Origin: CADEEN01 sp963816315
GTDB taxonomy: Bacteria > Pseudomonadota > Gammaproteobacteria > Burkholderiales > Burkholderiaceae_C
Direction of reading: 5' to 3'
Assembly (NCBI GenBank): GCA_963816315.1
Contig: CAWFJZ010000010.1
Location: forward strand, 1 to 64,000
DNA: 64,000 nucleotides
The position numbers were made by a program, and so were the translations under genes. The notes beneath the pieces were generated by a model. The model worked only from the letters and a program-made list of their open reading frames with translations, did not search any database and was not told where the DNA came from. Positions 19,008 to 29,691 of the stretch are shown here, piece by piece. Numbering within the stretch: position 1 is the first letter of the stretch; every line of letters starts with the position of its first letter.

Positions 19008-20273
19008 TTAACCGCCGCGCCGCATCATGTCGAAGAAGTCGAGGTTGTTCTTCGACGCCTTCATCTTGTCGAGGATGAACTCCATCGCCTCGATCTCGTC
19101 CATCGGGTAGAGCAGTTTGCGCAGGATCCACGTCTTCTGCAGGATCTCAGGCTTCAACAACAGCTCCTCGCGTCGCGTGCCGCTCTTGTTGATCAGGATC
19201 GACGGATAGACGCGCTTCTCGGCCATGCGGCGGTCGAGATGGATCTCGCAGTTGCCGGTGCCCTTGAACTCTTCGTAGATGACCTCGTCCATCTTCGAGC
19301 CGGTGTCGATCAGCGCCGTGCCGATGATGGTCAGCGAGCCGCCTTCTTCGACATTGCGCGCCGCGCCAAAGAAGCGCTTCGGGCGTTGCAGCGCATTGGC
19401 GTCGACGCCGCCGGTCAGCACCTTGCCCGACGACGGCAGCACGTTGTTGTAGGCGCGGGCCAGGCGCGTGATCGAGTCGAGCAGGATGATCACGTCCTTG
19501 CCGAGCTCGACCAGGCGCTTGGCGCGCTCGATCACCATCTCGGCCACCTGCACGTGGCGCGCCGCGGGCTCGTCGAAGGTCGAGCTGATGACCTCGCCGC
19601 GCACCGTGCGCACCATCTCGGTAACTTCCTCGGGCCGCTCATCGACCAGCAGCACGATCAGATGCACCTCGGGGTGGTTGGCGACCAGCGCATGCGCGAG
19701 CTGCTGCATCATCACCGTCTTGCCGGTCTTCGGCTGCGCCACCAGCAACGCGCGCTGGCCTTTGCCGATCGGCGCCACCAGATCGATGATGCGGCTGGTG
19801 ATGTTTTCTTCGGCCTTCAGCCCATCACGTTCCAGCTTGAACTGCTCTTTCGGAAAGAGCGGCGTCAAGTTCTCGAACATGATCTTGTTCTTGTTCTCCT
19901 CGGGCGTGACGCCGTTGACGCGATCGACTTTCACCAGCGCGAAGTAGCGTTCGCCGTCTTTGGGCACGCGCACTTCCCCTTCGATCATGTCGCCGGTGTG
20001 CAGGTTGAAGCGCCGCACCTGGCTCGGGCTGAGGTAGATGTCGTCTGTCGAAGCCATGTAGCTGGCTTCGATCGAGCGCAGGAAGCCGAAGCCGTCGGGC
20101 AGCACTTCGAGCACGCCGTCGCCGAAGACCTGTTCGCCGGCCTTGGCGCGCTTTTTCATGATCGCGAACATCAGCTCCTGCTTGCGCAGGCGGGAGGCGT
20201 TCTCGATCTCCAGCTCTTCGCCCATCTTGATGAGCGCCGAGACATGCAAGGCTTTGAGTTCGGAAAGATGCAT
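19008..20273 (-). CDS. rho: Transcription termination factor Rho
   Basis: Hexameric RNA-dependent ATPase that ends transcription. 421 residues, close to E. coli Rho (419). Order: N-terminal helical domain (MHLSELKALHVSALI), the RNA-binding cold-shock domain with GFGFLRS and DIYLSPSQVRRF, Walker A in LVAQPKTGKT, Walker B in VIILLDSITRLARAYN, the Q-loop segment LTGGVDANAL and the R-loop region GTGNCEIHLDRRMAEKRVYP. Intact frame. trxA lies upstream and rpmE downstream, the standard betaproteobacterial order. Confidence 0.98.
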   Translation of the reverse strand: MHLSELKALHVSALIKMGEELEIENASRLRKQELMFAIMKKRAKAGEQVFGDGVLEVLPDGFGFLRSIEASYMASTDDIYLSPSQVRRFNLHTGDMIEGEVRVPKDGERYFALVKVDRVNGVTPEENKNKIMFENLTPLFPKEQFKLERDGLKAEENITSRIIDLVAPIGKGQRALLVAQPKTGKTVMMQQLAHALVANHPEVHLIVLLVDERPEEVTEMVRTVRGEVISSTFDEPAARHVQVAEMVIERAKRLVELGKDVIILLDSITRLARAYNNVLPSSGKVLTGGVDANALQRPKRFFGAARNVEEGGSLTIIGTALIDTGSKMDEVIYEEFKGTGNCEIHLDRRMAEKRVYPSILINKSGTRREELLLKPEILQKTWILRKLLYPMDEIEAMEFILDKMKASKNNLDFFDMMRRGG

Positions 20274-20507
20274 GGGAAGGTGGAACCCTCAATGCGACGG
20301 TGCGCTTGGCCTTGCGCTGCCGCCTGGGACCGGCCCCGGGGGATGCTCTGGCCCTGTGTGCGGACACAGCGCACCAACAGTGCACAGGGGCCGAAACTTC
20401 AGGGGAGGGGCCGGAACCGCGGGCCTGGTGCCTCAAGGCTGAGGCTGTTCGTCGAGCGCCGCGGTGGCTGTTCTGCGGCCGGGCTCAGAAACCCGGCGAT
20501 GCGCAAA
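20274..20507 (-). promoter_or_regulatory. rho leader region
   Basis: 234 bases without a gene between trxA and rho. On the minus strand a perfect TATAAT (20513-20508) overlaps the trxA stop codon, but no -35 of quality is seen at 17 bases. A GCCGGG/CCCGGC hairpin without a T-tract follows. A long rho leader fits the known autoregulation of rho in E. coli; nothing else is recognisable here. Confidence 0.3.
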
Positions 20508-20837
20508 TTATAGGTGAGAGTCGAGGAAAGCCGTGAACTTGGCTTTCGGATGCGAGCCGACGAGCGTGCCGGCGAGCTGGCCGTCCTTGAACAACATCAG
20601 CGTCGGGATGCCGCGGATGCCGAACTTGCCCGGCACTTCCTGGTTCTCATCGACGTTCATCTTCGCGATCTGCAGCTTGTCGCCGTATTGCGTGGACAAC
20701 TCGTCCAGGATCGGCGCGATCGCCTTGCACGGCCCGCACCACTCGGCCCAGTAGTCCACCAGCACCGGTTTGCCGGACTTGAGCACATCGGCTTCGAAGC
20801 TGGCGTCGGTCACATGCTTGATCAGGTCGCTGCTCAT
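20508..20837 (-). CDS. trxA: Thioredoxin 1
   Basis: Cytoplasmic dithiol oxidoreductase of 109 residues. The active site WCGPC sits at residues 33-37 in DYWAEWCGPCKAIAP, and the cis-Pro loop is GIRGIPTLMLF. The ATG at 20837 gives the standard length. No signal peptide. It is divergent from the addB-like gene by about 100 bases. Confidence 0.98.
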   Translation of the reverse strand: MSSDLIKHVTDASFEADVLKSGKPVLVDYWAEWCGPCKAIAPILDELSTQYGDKLQIAKMNVDENQEVPGKFGIRGIPTLMLFKDGQLAGTLVGSHPKAKFTAFLDSHL

Positions 20838-20936
20838 GGCTTCAGTTCCTCGTGGCGCCTGCGCGAGGAGCGACAGGCACAATGATTCTGACACAAGCCC
20901 CTCGGCCCACGCCCCGCAAGGTTGCCTTCGCTCTCT

Positions 20937-23472
20937 ATGACCCTGATAGCCCGGCAGCGCCTGCAATGCACGCCCGTCGATCGCACCTTCTGGCCGTACG
21001 TCGCAGGCACTGTCGCTGCGTGGTTGGGCTCGGTGGCGGCAGCGCCGCGCGACGCGGTCGTGCTGTTGCCGCACAGCGCGCTGTTGGCGCCGGCGCGCGC
21101 GGCATTCGCAGCCCGCGGCGGCTGGCAGCCGCGCATCGAAACCGCAGCCACGCTGGCGGCCGCGTTGGCCCCGCCGATGCCATCCGAGCCGGGCGTGCCC
21201 AGCGGCGACCGGTCCACCGACCGCCTCGTCGCCGCGGCGCTGCTGCGCCGGCAGGCTTTCGGCGCCGCCTGGGCCGAGCGTGATCCGCGGGCGTTTCGCG
21301 CGGCGGTCGGGGCGTTCGTCGCCACGGCCGATGTGTTGGGCCAGGCCAGCGCATCGCAACGGCTCGAAGACCGCGCTGCGTGGTGGGATGCGTTGCGCCA
21401 GGCCTTGCCCGCCGTCAACGGCCCGGGCGGCAGCGAGCGCCTGTTGGCGCGCATGGCGCTCGAATGGGCGGCTTCGGCCGACGCGCCGGCCACGGACCGC
21501 TTGCAGGTGATGGCGGTCTCGGCCTGGGTGGTGCTCAGCGCCGATGGCAGCGCCGGCGTGCCGCTGCGCAACGCGCCGACGCTGCATCTGCTGGCCGACA
21601 GCGACCCGGCGCAGCCTTTCGACAGTGTTGCCGCATTGCCTGCGCCCACGCGCCGGCGCGCAGCAGGCCTCGAAGACGAAGCCGCTGCGGCGACGCTGGC
21701 CGTGCTCGAAGCGCTCGACGGCGGCGCGTCTAGCGTCGCGTTGGTTGCGCAAGACCGCCTCGTCGTGCGCCGCATCCGCGCCTTGCTCGAGCGCGCCGGC
21801 GTGGCCTGCGACGACGAGACCGGCTGGACCTTGTCCACCACGCGCGCGGCCGCGCACCTGATGGCCTGGCTGCGCGCGGCCGCGCCCGGCGCCGGCCGCG
21901 ACGCCTCGATCGAAGCGCTGCGCGCCGAGGGCCATGACGAGCGCGCGGTCAACGCGCTGGAAAGGGCTTGGCGGCGCGAGCGCGAGCCCGATGGGTTCGC
22001 CCTCACAGCGCGGAACGACCTCGCGCGGCGCATCGAAGCCTGGCACACCGGCACACCGCGCGCGCTCAGCGACTGGCTGCTGTCGTGGCGCGCAGCGGCA
22101 CCGGGCTTGATCGCCACGCTCGCCGCCGACGCTGCCGGCCAGCAGGTGTTGGCGGCGATGCAATGGCTCGGCCCGCCAGCCGCGGCGTGGCAGAGCGCCG
22201 CGCAATCGACGCGCTTCGATCTGGCCGGCTTCACCGCCTGGGTCGATGACACGCTCGAAGGCAGCCACTGGCGGCCTCCTGGCGGCGCAGCGCGCGTGGC
22301 CATCGTGCCGCTGGCGCGCGCGGCGCTGCGGCCCTTCGATGCCGTCGTCTTCCCCGGTTGCGATGCGCAGCATCTGGGCGCTGCGGCAGTGACGCCGAGC
22401 TTGTTGCCCTCTGCGATGACGCGCCAATTCGGCATCGCCGATGCCGAACAGCGGCGTGCGCTTGAGACGCAGGCCTTTGCGCAGCTGCTGCGCGCGCCGC
22501 GTCTGACGCTGCTGCGCCGCACGCACGACGGCGGCGAGCCGCTGGCGCCGAGCCCGCTGGTCGAACGCGCGATGCTGGCGCGCAGACGTATCGGCGCCGA
22601 GAGCGACGACGAGCGCGAGGTGGTGCTGCCGCGGCAGCGCGTCGATCGCGTGCCTGTGACCTGCCCCGCGCCGTCGATGGCGCGCGCGATGCCGCAGCAC
22701 TTGTCGGCCACCACCGTGCAGGCGCTGCGCGACTGCCCCTACCGCTTCTTCGCCCGCGTCGCGCTCGGCTTGTCCGAAGGCAACGAACTCGACGCCGCGC
22801 CCGACAACCGCGACTACGGGCGCTGGGTGCATGCACTGCTTTACCGTTTTCACGAAGACCGCAGCGGTCACGACGACTTCGCCGAACTGCGCGCTGCCGC
22901 CGATGCCGCACAAGCAGCCCTCGCGCTCGACGGCGCCGCGCTGCTGCCGTTTCGCGTCGCCTTCGACACGTTCGCCGGCGATTACCTGAATTGGCTGCAC
23001 GAGCACGAAGCCGAGGGCTGGCGCTTTGCCGGCGGTGAAGTCGATCGCCGCTGTGCACCGCCGGACCTCGACGGCGTCGCGCTCGAAGGCCGGCTCGATC
23101 GCATCGACACGCAACGGCGACGGCGCGGCGATGCTGATCGACTACAAAACGGGCAGCCGCGACAAGGTCCGCAAACGCGTGGCCGAACCGCTCGAAGACA
23201 CGCAGCTCGCGTTTTACGCGGCGTTGCTCAACACCGAGCAGCACAGCGCGCCACCGCGCGCGATCTACCTGTCGTTGGCCGAGCGCAAAACGCCCGAGCC
23301 CTTCGAGCACGACGACGTGGCACTCAGCGCCGCGCTGCTGATCGATGGCCTGTCGGCCGATCTCGATGCCCTGCGCCGAGGCGATGGTGCGCCGGCCTTG
23401 GGCGAGGGCGAAGTCTGCGAAACCTGTGAAATGCGCGGCCTGTGCCGGCGCGATCACTGGCAGGTTGAATGA
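20937..23472 (+). CDS. addB: AddB-type PD-(D/E)XK nuclease with Fe-S cluster cysteines (frameshifted)
   Basis: About 844 residues; partner of the helicase encoded next, for double-strand-break end resection. The N-terminal two thirds resemble an inactivated helicase fold, followed by a RecB-family nuclease domain. Nuclease motifs: GRWVHALLYRFHE, LEGRLDRI and LIDYKTG. Four cysteines typical of AddB clamp an Fe-S cluster: one in LRDCPYRFF and three in CETCEMRGLC at the C-terminus. The frame breaks at 23104-23107 (ATCGACACGC): removing one base from the TCGA restores DRITRNGDGAAMLIDYKTG, and total length is 3n+1. Start MTLIARQRLQ (20937); an in-frame ATG at 20922 is also possible. It overlaps addA by 4 bases. 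Confidence 0.85.
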
Positions 23473-26400
23473 AAGCGGCTTATCAACTCGACGGCCACAC
23501 CGCATCGCGCGAAGCCTTCTACGCCGTCGCCTGCGACCCGCGCCGCCACGTCGCCGTCGAAGCCTGCGCGGGGGCCGGCAAGACCTGGATGCTGGTCGCG
23601 CGCATCGTGCGTGCGCTGCTCGGCGATGCGCAGCCGCAGGAAATTCTGGCGATCACGTTCACGCGCAAGGCGGCTGGCGAGATGCGCACGCGCCTGTCAA
23701 CTTGGTTGCGCGACTGCTCGACGCTGACTTCGACCGAAGCAACAGCGCTGCTGGTGCAGTTCGGCATCGGCCACGCCGAAGCGCAGCAGCGCAGCGCCGA
23801 GCTCATCGGCCTGCACGAACGCGTGTTGGCCAGCGGCCGCAGCGTCGAGGTGCGCACGATGCACGCCTGGTACGCGCAACTGCTCGCCGCTGCGCCCTTC
23901 GATCTGCTGGCCGAGCTCGGCCTGTCGCCGAACATGACGCCGCTCGAAGACACCGACGACCTGAAGCCGGCCTTGATGCGCCGCTTTCAATCGGCCGTGC
24001 GGGACGATGCGGCGCTGCTCGACGACTATCGCGGGCTGGTGTTGCGCCATGGCCGCCACCGGCTCGGCCAGTGGTTGGATGAGGCTTTGCAGCGCCGCAC
24101 CGAGATCGAACTCGCTGCACGAGCCGGCGTGCTCGATCGCAGCGTGCCGCCGGCCAAGGACCCGCACGCCGCGTCGCAGGTCCGGTCTGCCGCGTTCAGC
24201 GCCGATGCGCGTCGGCTGGCGCGAGCGCTCGAGCGGCGCGACAAGCACGAGAGCGTGGCGCAAAAAACCGCAGCCGGCTTGCGCGAGGCCCTGACGCTGG
24301 CAGACGATCGCGCGGCCTACGAGCGTTTTCGCCTGGCGCTGTTCACCGCCAAAGGCAAAGGCACGCCGCTGAAGAATCTCGGCGACCTGCCCGAGCAGGC
24401 CGCGTTGTGCACGGCCTTGGAGCAGATGCGCGAGCAGATCGCGCAGCAGGATGCGCACGAAGACCACGCTGCGATGTCGCGCCTGTCGCGCTGCCTGTTC
24501 ACCGAATACGCGGCGCTGAAGCGGCGCCTGGGCGTCGTGGACATGAACGATCTCGAACGCGTGGCCGTGGCACTGCTGTCCGAGCACACGCTGTCGGGCT
24601 GGGTGCAGCAGCGCCTCGATGCGCGCGTGCGCCACCTGCTGATCGACGAGTTCCAGGACACGAGCCCGCTGCAATGGCAGGCGCTGCAATCGTGGCTGGC
24701 CTCGTATGCCGGCGCCGGCGGCGGCATCGACGCGCCGCGCGTCTTCATCGTCGGCGACCCGAAGCAGAGCATCTACCGCTTTCGCCGCGCCGAGCCGCGT
24801 GTCTTCGAGGCCGCGCAGCGCTTCGTCGTCGAAGCGCTGGACGGCACGGTGGCGGCGTGCGACCACACGCGGCGCTGCGCGCCGGGGGTCGTCGCGGTGG
24901 TGAACGGCGTCTTTGGCGCGTGGAGCGCTTCTGGTGATTCGGGCGGCTTGCCGCAGTGGCGTGACCACACCACCGAGGTCGAGTACGACGGCGACGGGCC
25001 CGCGCTGACGAGCCTGCCGAGTGTGGCGCGGCCGCCGCAGGCCGCGCGTCAAGTGGCGCCGGAGCGCATCTGGCGGCCGTCGCTGACGACGCCGCGCGTC
25101 GAAGCCAAAACCTTCTTGCGCGAAGCCGAGGCGATGCAAGTCGCGCGCGCCATCGATCACCTGATCCGCGTCGAAGGCGTCGCGGCACAAGACATCCTCG
25201 TGCTGGCGCGCAAGCGCGCCGTGCTGCGGCTGGCGGCGGACGCATTGGCGCTGCACCATGTGCCGCATGTCGCACCGGAAGATTTGCTGCTGTCGCAACT
25301 GCCCGAGGTGCAGGACCTGTTGGCGGTGCTCGACGTGCTGGCGTCGCCGACACAGTCGCTGTCGCTGGCGCGCGCGCTGAAGAGCCCGCTGTTCGGCGTC
25401 GGCGATGCCGAGTTGCTCGATCTGTCGCTGCGCGCGCGTGCACGCGCAGGCCCAGGCGCCGGTTGGTGGCCGGCGCTGCTGGCCTGCGGCGCTGAGGCCG
25501 GCGCGAGCGCTGCAGCGCGCGGCCACGCTGTTGGCGGCGTGGGCGAGTGCGGCGCCGACGTTGCCGCCGCACGACCTGCTCGACCGCATCGTGCACGAGG
25601 GCGAGCTGATGCCGCGCCTGGCCGCCGCGGTGCCGCCGGAGCGCCGCGCGCGCGCGCTCGATGCGGTGCGGGCGTTGCTCGCCGCCGCGCTCGAGCTCGA
25701 CGTTGGCCGCTACGCCTCGCCCTACGGTTTCGTGCGCGCGCTGCGTTCGCGCAAGGTCCAGGCGCCAGCGTCGCAACAAGAGGGTGCCGTGCGCCTGTTG
25801 ACCATTCACGGCGCCAAAGGGCTCGAAGCCGGCGCGGTGTTCCTGATGGACGCGCAACCCGAGCCGCCGAAGGTCGAGACGGCGACGCTGCTCGTCGATT
25901 GGCCGGTGGACGCGGCGCAGCCGGCGCAGGCAGCCTTCGTCGCCTCGCATGCGCGCTGCCCGCCGTCGTTGCAGGCGCTGCTGGCCACAGAGATGGCGGC
26001 GCGTGCGCGCGAAGAGGCCAACGCGCTGTACGTCGCGCTGACACGCGCCCAAGCGCAGGTCTTCATCAGCCGCACGCCGCCGCGCGGCGCCAAAGAAACC
26101 ACGCCGTCGTGGTGGACGCGGCTCGAGCCCTGGGCCGTGCCGTGGTCGGCGCCGGACGTGGCGCCGTCGGTTGAGGACGATCGGCGCGCCGAGGTCGTGT
26201 CGCTGCCGCTGCAGCGCCGCGAAGGGGTGACCGTCGCCGCACCGGCGGCCGACGATGCGGCTGCCGCTGCGCTCGGTCAAGCGGTGCACCGCACGCTGGA
26301 GTGGGCTTCGCGCGACGGCGCGCCCGATCTGCCCACACTGGCGCAAGCCGCCGCGACGGCGTTTGCCGTGGCCGACGCGCGCGCCGTGCAGTCGGTCGCC

Positions 26401-26713
26401 GAGCGCGTGCTGGCCAGCCCGGCGTGCCGGCGCTTCTTCGATCCGCGAGCGATCGAATGGGCCGGCAGCGAAGTGGCAGTGGCGTCGGCTCGACGGTCAG
26501 CCGCGGCGCATCGACCGCCTGGTGCTGCTGGCCGTGCCCGAGCGCTGCTGGTGGGTGCTCGACTACAAGCTCGGCAGCGCACCCCAAGACGACGCTGCAC
26601 TGCTGGCGCAACTGGCGGCCTACCGCGCGGCCGTGGCCGCCCTGGTGCCCGGCGAGCCGGTGCGCGCGGCCTTCATCACGGCGCGCGGTGAGCTGATCGA
26701 GCCGGCCGGCTGA
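23469..26713 (+). CDS. addA: AddA-type UvrD/RecB helicase-nuclease (two frameshifts)
   Basis: About 1080 residues; ATP-driven superfamily 1A helicase with a C-terminal nuclease, acting with the AddB-like product. Motifs in order: I (CAGAGKTWML), Ia (AITFTRKAAGEM), II (LLIDEFQDTSPLQW), III (FIVGDPKQSIYRFR), V (LLTIHGAKGLEAG), VI (ANALYVALTRA), then the nuclease segments GQAVHRTLEW and WWVLDYKLGS. Frame changes occur near 25485-25500 and at about 26480-26490 (GCGTCGGCTC, where GCGTGGCTC would give VAWLDGQPRRIDRL). Length is 3n+2, matching two extra bases. The ATG overlaps the addB stop, so the pair is one operon. Confidence 0.88.
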
Positions 26714-26843
26714 AGGCAACGCTGAAGAAGTCCCTCGGCGGCGCGCGCGCATCTCTGCTTTGGCCGGTCTGCGGCGTGGCCTGACATTTGCGCCGCAAAA
26801 GCCCGCCTCTTCGCCGCATCCGGCGGCAGCGACTCGCGATCCA

Positions 26844-28595
26844 ATGCCACCACCTATGGGTCCCCCCTTCGACCCCTCCACCCCCTCGACGCGACGCTTC
26901 GGCCGCTTCGAGTTGCGCGCCTTGCTCGGCTGCAGCACGCTCTGCATGGCTTGGCGCGCGCACGATCCGCGCAGCGCGCAGGACGTGGTGCTGGTGCTGC
27001 CGCGGCGTCAACCGGCCGGCGCTGCGGCATTGGCCGAAGCGCTCGACGAGGCGCGCCGCGCCGCGCGCCTGCAGCATCCGCACCTGGCACATGCGGTCGA
27101 GGTCGGCGAGCAGGAGCGCTGGCCGTACATCGCCTACGACGCGGCCGGCCCGACGCTGGCCGAGCGCAAGCCCGCCGCCAACGGCGAGGCGCTCGTCGCT
27201 GCGCGCTGCGTGGCCGATTGCGCGACCGCGCTGGCCTTTGCCCACGACAGCGGGCATGCGCACAACGATCTGCAACCCTGGCTGATCAGCGTCGGCGACA
27301 GCGGCACGGCGCGGCTGATGGGCCTGGGCCTGCTGCCGGCGCTGCTGGCGCGCGCGGCCGACGGCGAGTCGGCCGAGCAGCGGCTGCGCCGCGGCGCCCG
27401 CGAAGCCGCGGAGAACGACGTGCTGGCGCTGGCCATCGTGCTGCACGGCCTGCTGGCCGGCGCGCCGGCGCTCGGCGAGCCCGACATCGGCGCCGCGCTG
27501 CTGCGCCTGGCGCCGGCCGGCCGCGAGCCGATCCGCCTGCCCTGGGACGTGCCGCGGCCGATCCCCGAGGCGCTGCGCGCCATCGCCAACCGCGCCACCG
27601 ACCGCCAGGTCCGGCAACGCTTTCGCAACGCGCGCACGCTGGCGCGCGCGCTCGAAGGCTGGCTCGAGCAGGAGTCCGACCAGGGCGACGCGCATGCCCT
27701 GCTGATCGAGCGCGTGCGCCAGCTCGGCGTGCTGCCGGCGCTGCCCGGCGCTGCGGCGCGCGCGGCGCGGCTGGCGATGATGGAGCGCCAGCACACCGAA
27801 GAGCTGGCCGAGATCGTGATGCGCGACGCGGCACTGACGCTCGAACTGCTGCGCGCTGTCAACAGCGCACAGGTTCGCGGCACGCAGGTGTCGGGCAACG
27901 GCCCGGTGCTGACGGTGCGGCGAGCGATCGCGATGATGGGCTTGGAAGGCGTGCGCCGCAGTGCGCTGGCGATGCGCCACTGGCCGGGGCCGCTCGACGC
28001 GGCTGGCGCGGCCGAACTCGAACTCACGCTCGCCGCCGCCCAACGCGCGGCGCGTCTGGCGCAGGCCCTGCGGCCCGCCGGCTACGACGCCGAGATGGCG
28101 GCGCTGGTGACGTTGCTGCAAAACCTCGGCCGCCTGGTGCTGCAGTACCACCAACCCGAAGAGATGCGCCAGGTGCGGCGCTTGATGCAGCCCGCGCCCG
28201 CCGCCGAGCTGGGGCAGGCCGATCAGCCCGGCATGTCGGAGCAGGCGGCCGGTTTTGCCGTGCTCGGCGCCGACATCGACAGCATGGCCCAGGCGGTGGC
28301 GCGCTGGATGGGCCTCGGCGGCACTGACGATGCGGTGCTGCTGTTGATGCGCCGCCTGCCGCTGGACAAGCCGGTGCGCAGCGCCGACAGCGACGACGAG
28401 GTGCTGCGTGCGCTGGCCAGCGCCGCCAATGAAACGATCGACACGCTGTCACTGCCGGCGGCGCGCCAGGCCGCCGCGATCGAGCGCGTGGCCAAACGTT
28501 ATGCGCGTGTGCTCGACGTCAACGCCAAAGACCTGACCGCCGCGCTCCACGCCAGCGCGAAAGCGACGGCGGTCACTGCCGAGCAGGCCGCCTGA
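26844..28595 (+). CDS. Pseudokinase-HDOD fusion protein
   Basis: A 583-residue cytoplasmic protein from the ATG at 26844 (an in-frame ATG at 26760 would add 28 residues). The N-terminal ~270 residues have a Ser/Thr protein kinase layout starting FGRFELRALLG. Key residues are lost: the beta-3 Lys is absent in QDVVLVLPRR, HRD is HND (in AHNDLQPWL), and DFG is replaced by MGLGLL. It is therefore probably a pseudokinase. The C-terminal ~270 residues form an HDOD domain (LPALPGAAARAARL, AEIVMRDAALTLELLRAVNS, VRRAIAMMGLEGVRR), a signalling domain related to HD phosphohydrolases but lacking their catalytic pair. Partner and output are unknown. Confidence 0.75.
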   Translation: MPPPMGPPFDPSTPSTRRFGRFELRALLGCSTLCMAWRAHDPRSAQDVVLVLPRRQPAGAAALAEALDEARRAARLQHPHLAHAVEVGEQERWPYIAYDAAGPTLAERKPAANGEALVAARCVADCATALAFAHDSGHAHNDLQPWLISVGDSGTARLMGLGLLPALLARAADGESAEQRLRRGAREAAENDVLALAIVLHGLLAGAPALGEPDIGAALLRLAPAGREPIRLPWDVPRPIPEALRAIANRATDRQVRQRFRNARTLARALEGWLEQESDQGDAHALLIERVRQLGVLPALPGAAARAARLAMMERQHTEELAEIVMRDAALTLELLRAVNSAQVRGTQVSGNGPVLTVRRAIAMMGLEGVRRSALAMRHWPGPLDAAGAAELELTLAAAQRAARLAQALRPAGYDAEMAALVTLLQNLGRLVLQYHQPEEMRQVRRLMQPAPAAELGQADQPGMSEQAAGFAVLGADIDSMAQAVARWMGLGGTDDAVLLLMRRLPLDKPVRSADSDDEVLRALASAANETIDTLSLPAARQAAAIERVAKRYARVLDVNAKDLTAALHASAKATAVTAEQAA

Positions 28596-28607
28596 GCCGC
28601 ACAGCCT

Positions 28608-29471
28608 TCAGTGCACCGTCGTCGGCAGGCCGTAACGTTGCAGCGAGGCCGCGTGCTGGCGCAGGAAGTCGGCATGGAACCAGACCGCGTTGAGCGCGCG
28701 CCGCGCGCCATGCAGCGGCGCCAGGCCCCAGCGGTGGCTCAACAGGCCATGGCGGCGCAACGTCAGCGTGAAGCCGCTGTAGCCGCGCTGGTCCATCACC
28801 GCCATCAGCGCCAGCATCGACGCGTCGCGTTCGGCGCGCTGCGCCGACGGTACTTCGGTCAGCAGCACAGGGCGATCGCGCTCGATCGTCTGCGACAGGT
28901 TGGCGATGACGTTGAACTCGTTGTCATCGCCGCCGATCTTGATCAGCGCCGGATGCTCCTGCAGCAGCACGTCGTCGGTCAGGCCGTCGTGCTCGACGAC
29001 GATGTTGGCGATGCCGTTGGCCGCGATGTCGCGCTCGACATGCGCCGTGTTGCTCGGGTTGGCGTCGAAGCACAGCACCTTGCCGCGCCGGCCGACAAGA
29101 CGCGAGGCCACCAGCGCGAAGCTGCCGCGGTGCGCGCTGACATCGACCACCGTGTCGCCGGGCTCGAGCAAGTCGAGCATGAAGAGCTGGTTGTGCAGAT
29201 CGATCCAGCGGCCGAGGAAATAGGTCGAGCGGTCGGACCAGTGCGACAGATCCAGGCTCATCTCGAAGCCGTGCAGCTTGCCGCGCACAGTGCGGCTCGG
29301 CGCTTCGGCCCAGAACCACTCGCGCTGCTGCTCGTTGCCGACCGCCCAGCGATAGAGATAACCCCAGGCCGGCAGCTCGCGCAGGATGTACGGCCGCGCC
29401 AGGCTGATGATCAGCTCTTGCATGGACTCGACGACACGAGTGCGCATCGGACGGGGTTGATGGCGGGCCAT
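28608..29471 (-). CDS. FkbM-like SAM methyltransferase with atypical motifs
   Basis: 287 residues if started at MARHQPRP (29471); ATGs at 29447 and 29423 and an upstream extension to 29585 are also possible. The FkbM core is visible: DTVVDVSAHRGSFALVASRL where the family has DVGANxGxxS, then GKVLCFDANPSN, and ALIKIGGDDNEF where the family has K-I-D-V-E-G-x-E. Both the SAM glycine loop (G to S) and the acidic motif (D-V-E-G to G-G-D-D) are altered. Substrate unknown; FkbM proteins usually methylate sugars or natural products. It converges with the pseudokinase-HDOD gene, 12 bases apart. Confidence 0.6.
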   Translation of the reverse strand: MARHQPRPMRTRVVESMQELIISLARPYILRELPAWGYLYRWAVGNEQQREWFWAEAPSRTVRGKLHGFEMSLDLSHWSDRSTYFLGRWIDLHNQLFMLDLLEPGDTVVDVSAHRGSFALVASRLVGRRGKVLCFDANPSNTAHVERDIAANGIANIVVEHDGLTDDVLLQEHPALIKIGGDDNEFNVIANLSQTIERDRPVLLTEVPSAQRAERDASMLALMAVMDQRGYSGFTLTLRRHGLLSHRWGLAPLHGARRALNAVWFHADFLRQHAASLQRYGLPTTVH

Positions 29472-29691
29472 GGAGCGCGAATGTGCTGCGGAGACGGCGC
29501 GAGGCACATCCCCAAGATGAAAGTCGGGGTGACGAGCCTTTACCCCGGCACTGGTTGCAACGCTAAGGGCTGCTTGGTTCCCCACCTGACCCGGTTGGGC
29601 GTACTTCCATGCGGGAAGGCCCGTCGAGACGGATTGTAGTAGGCCACGCAGAAAGCCGTTGGCCGGCGTGCGTCACTTGTGCTCGCCCGCT

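Noticed and set aside
20838..23114. A minus-strand frame fused upstream of trxA
   Set aside because: Thioredoxin has its own ATG at 20837 and normal length; the rest is antisense to addB.
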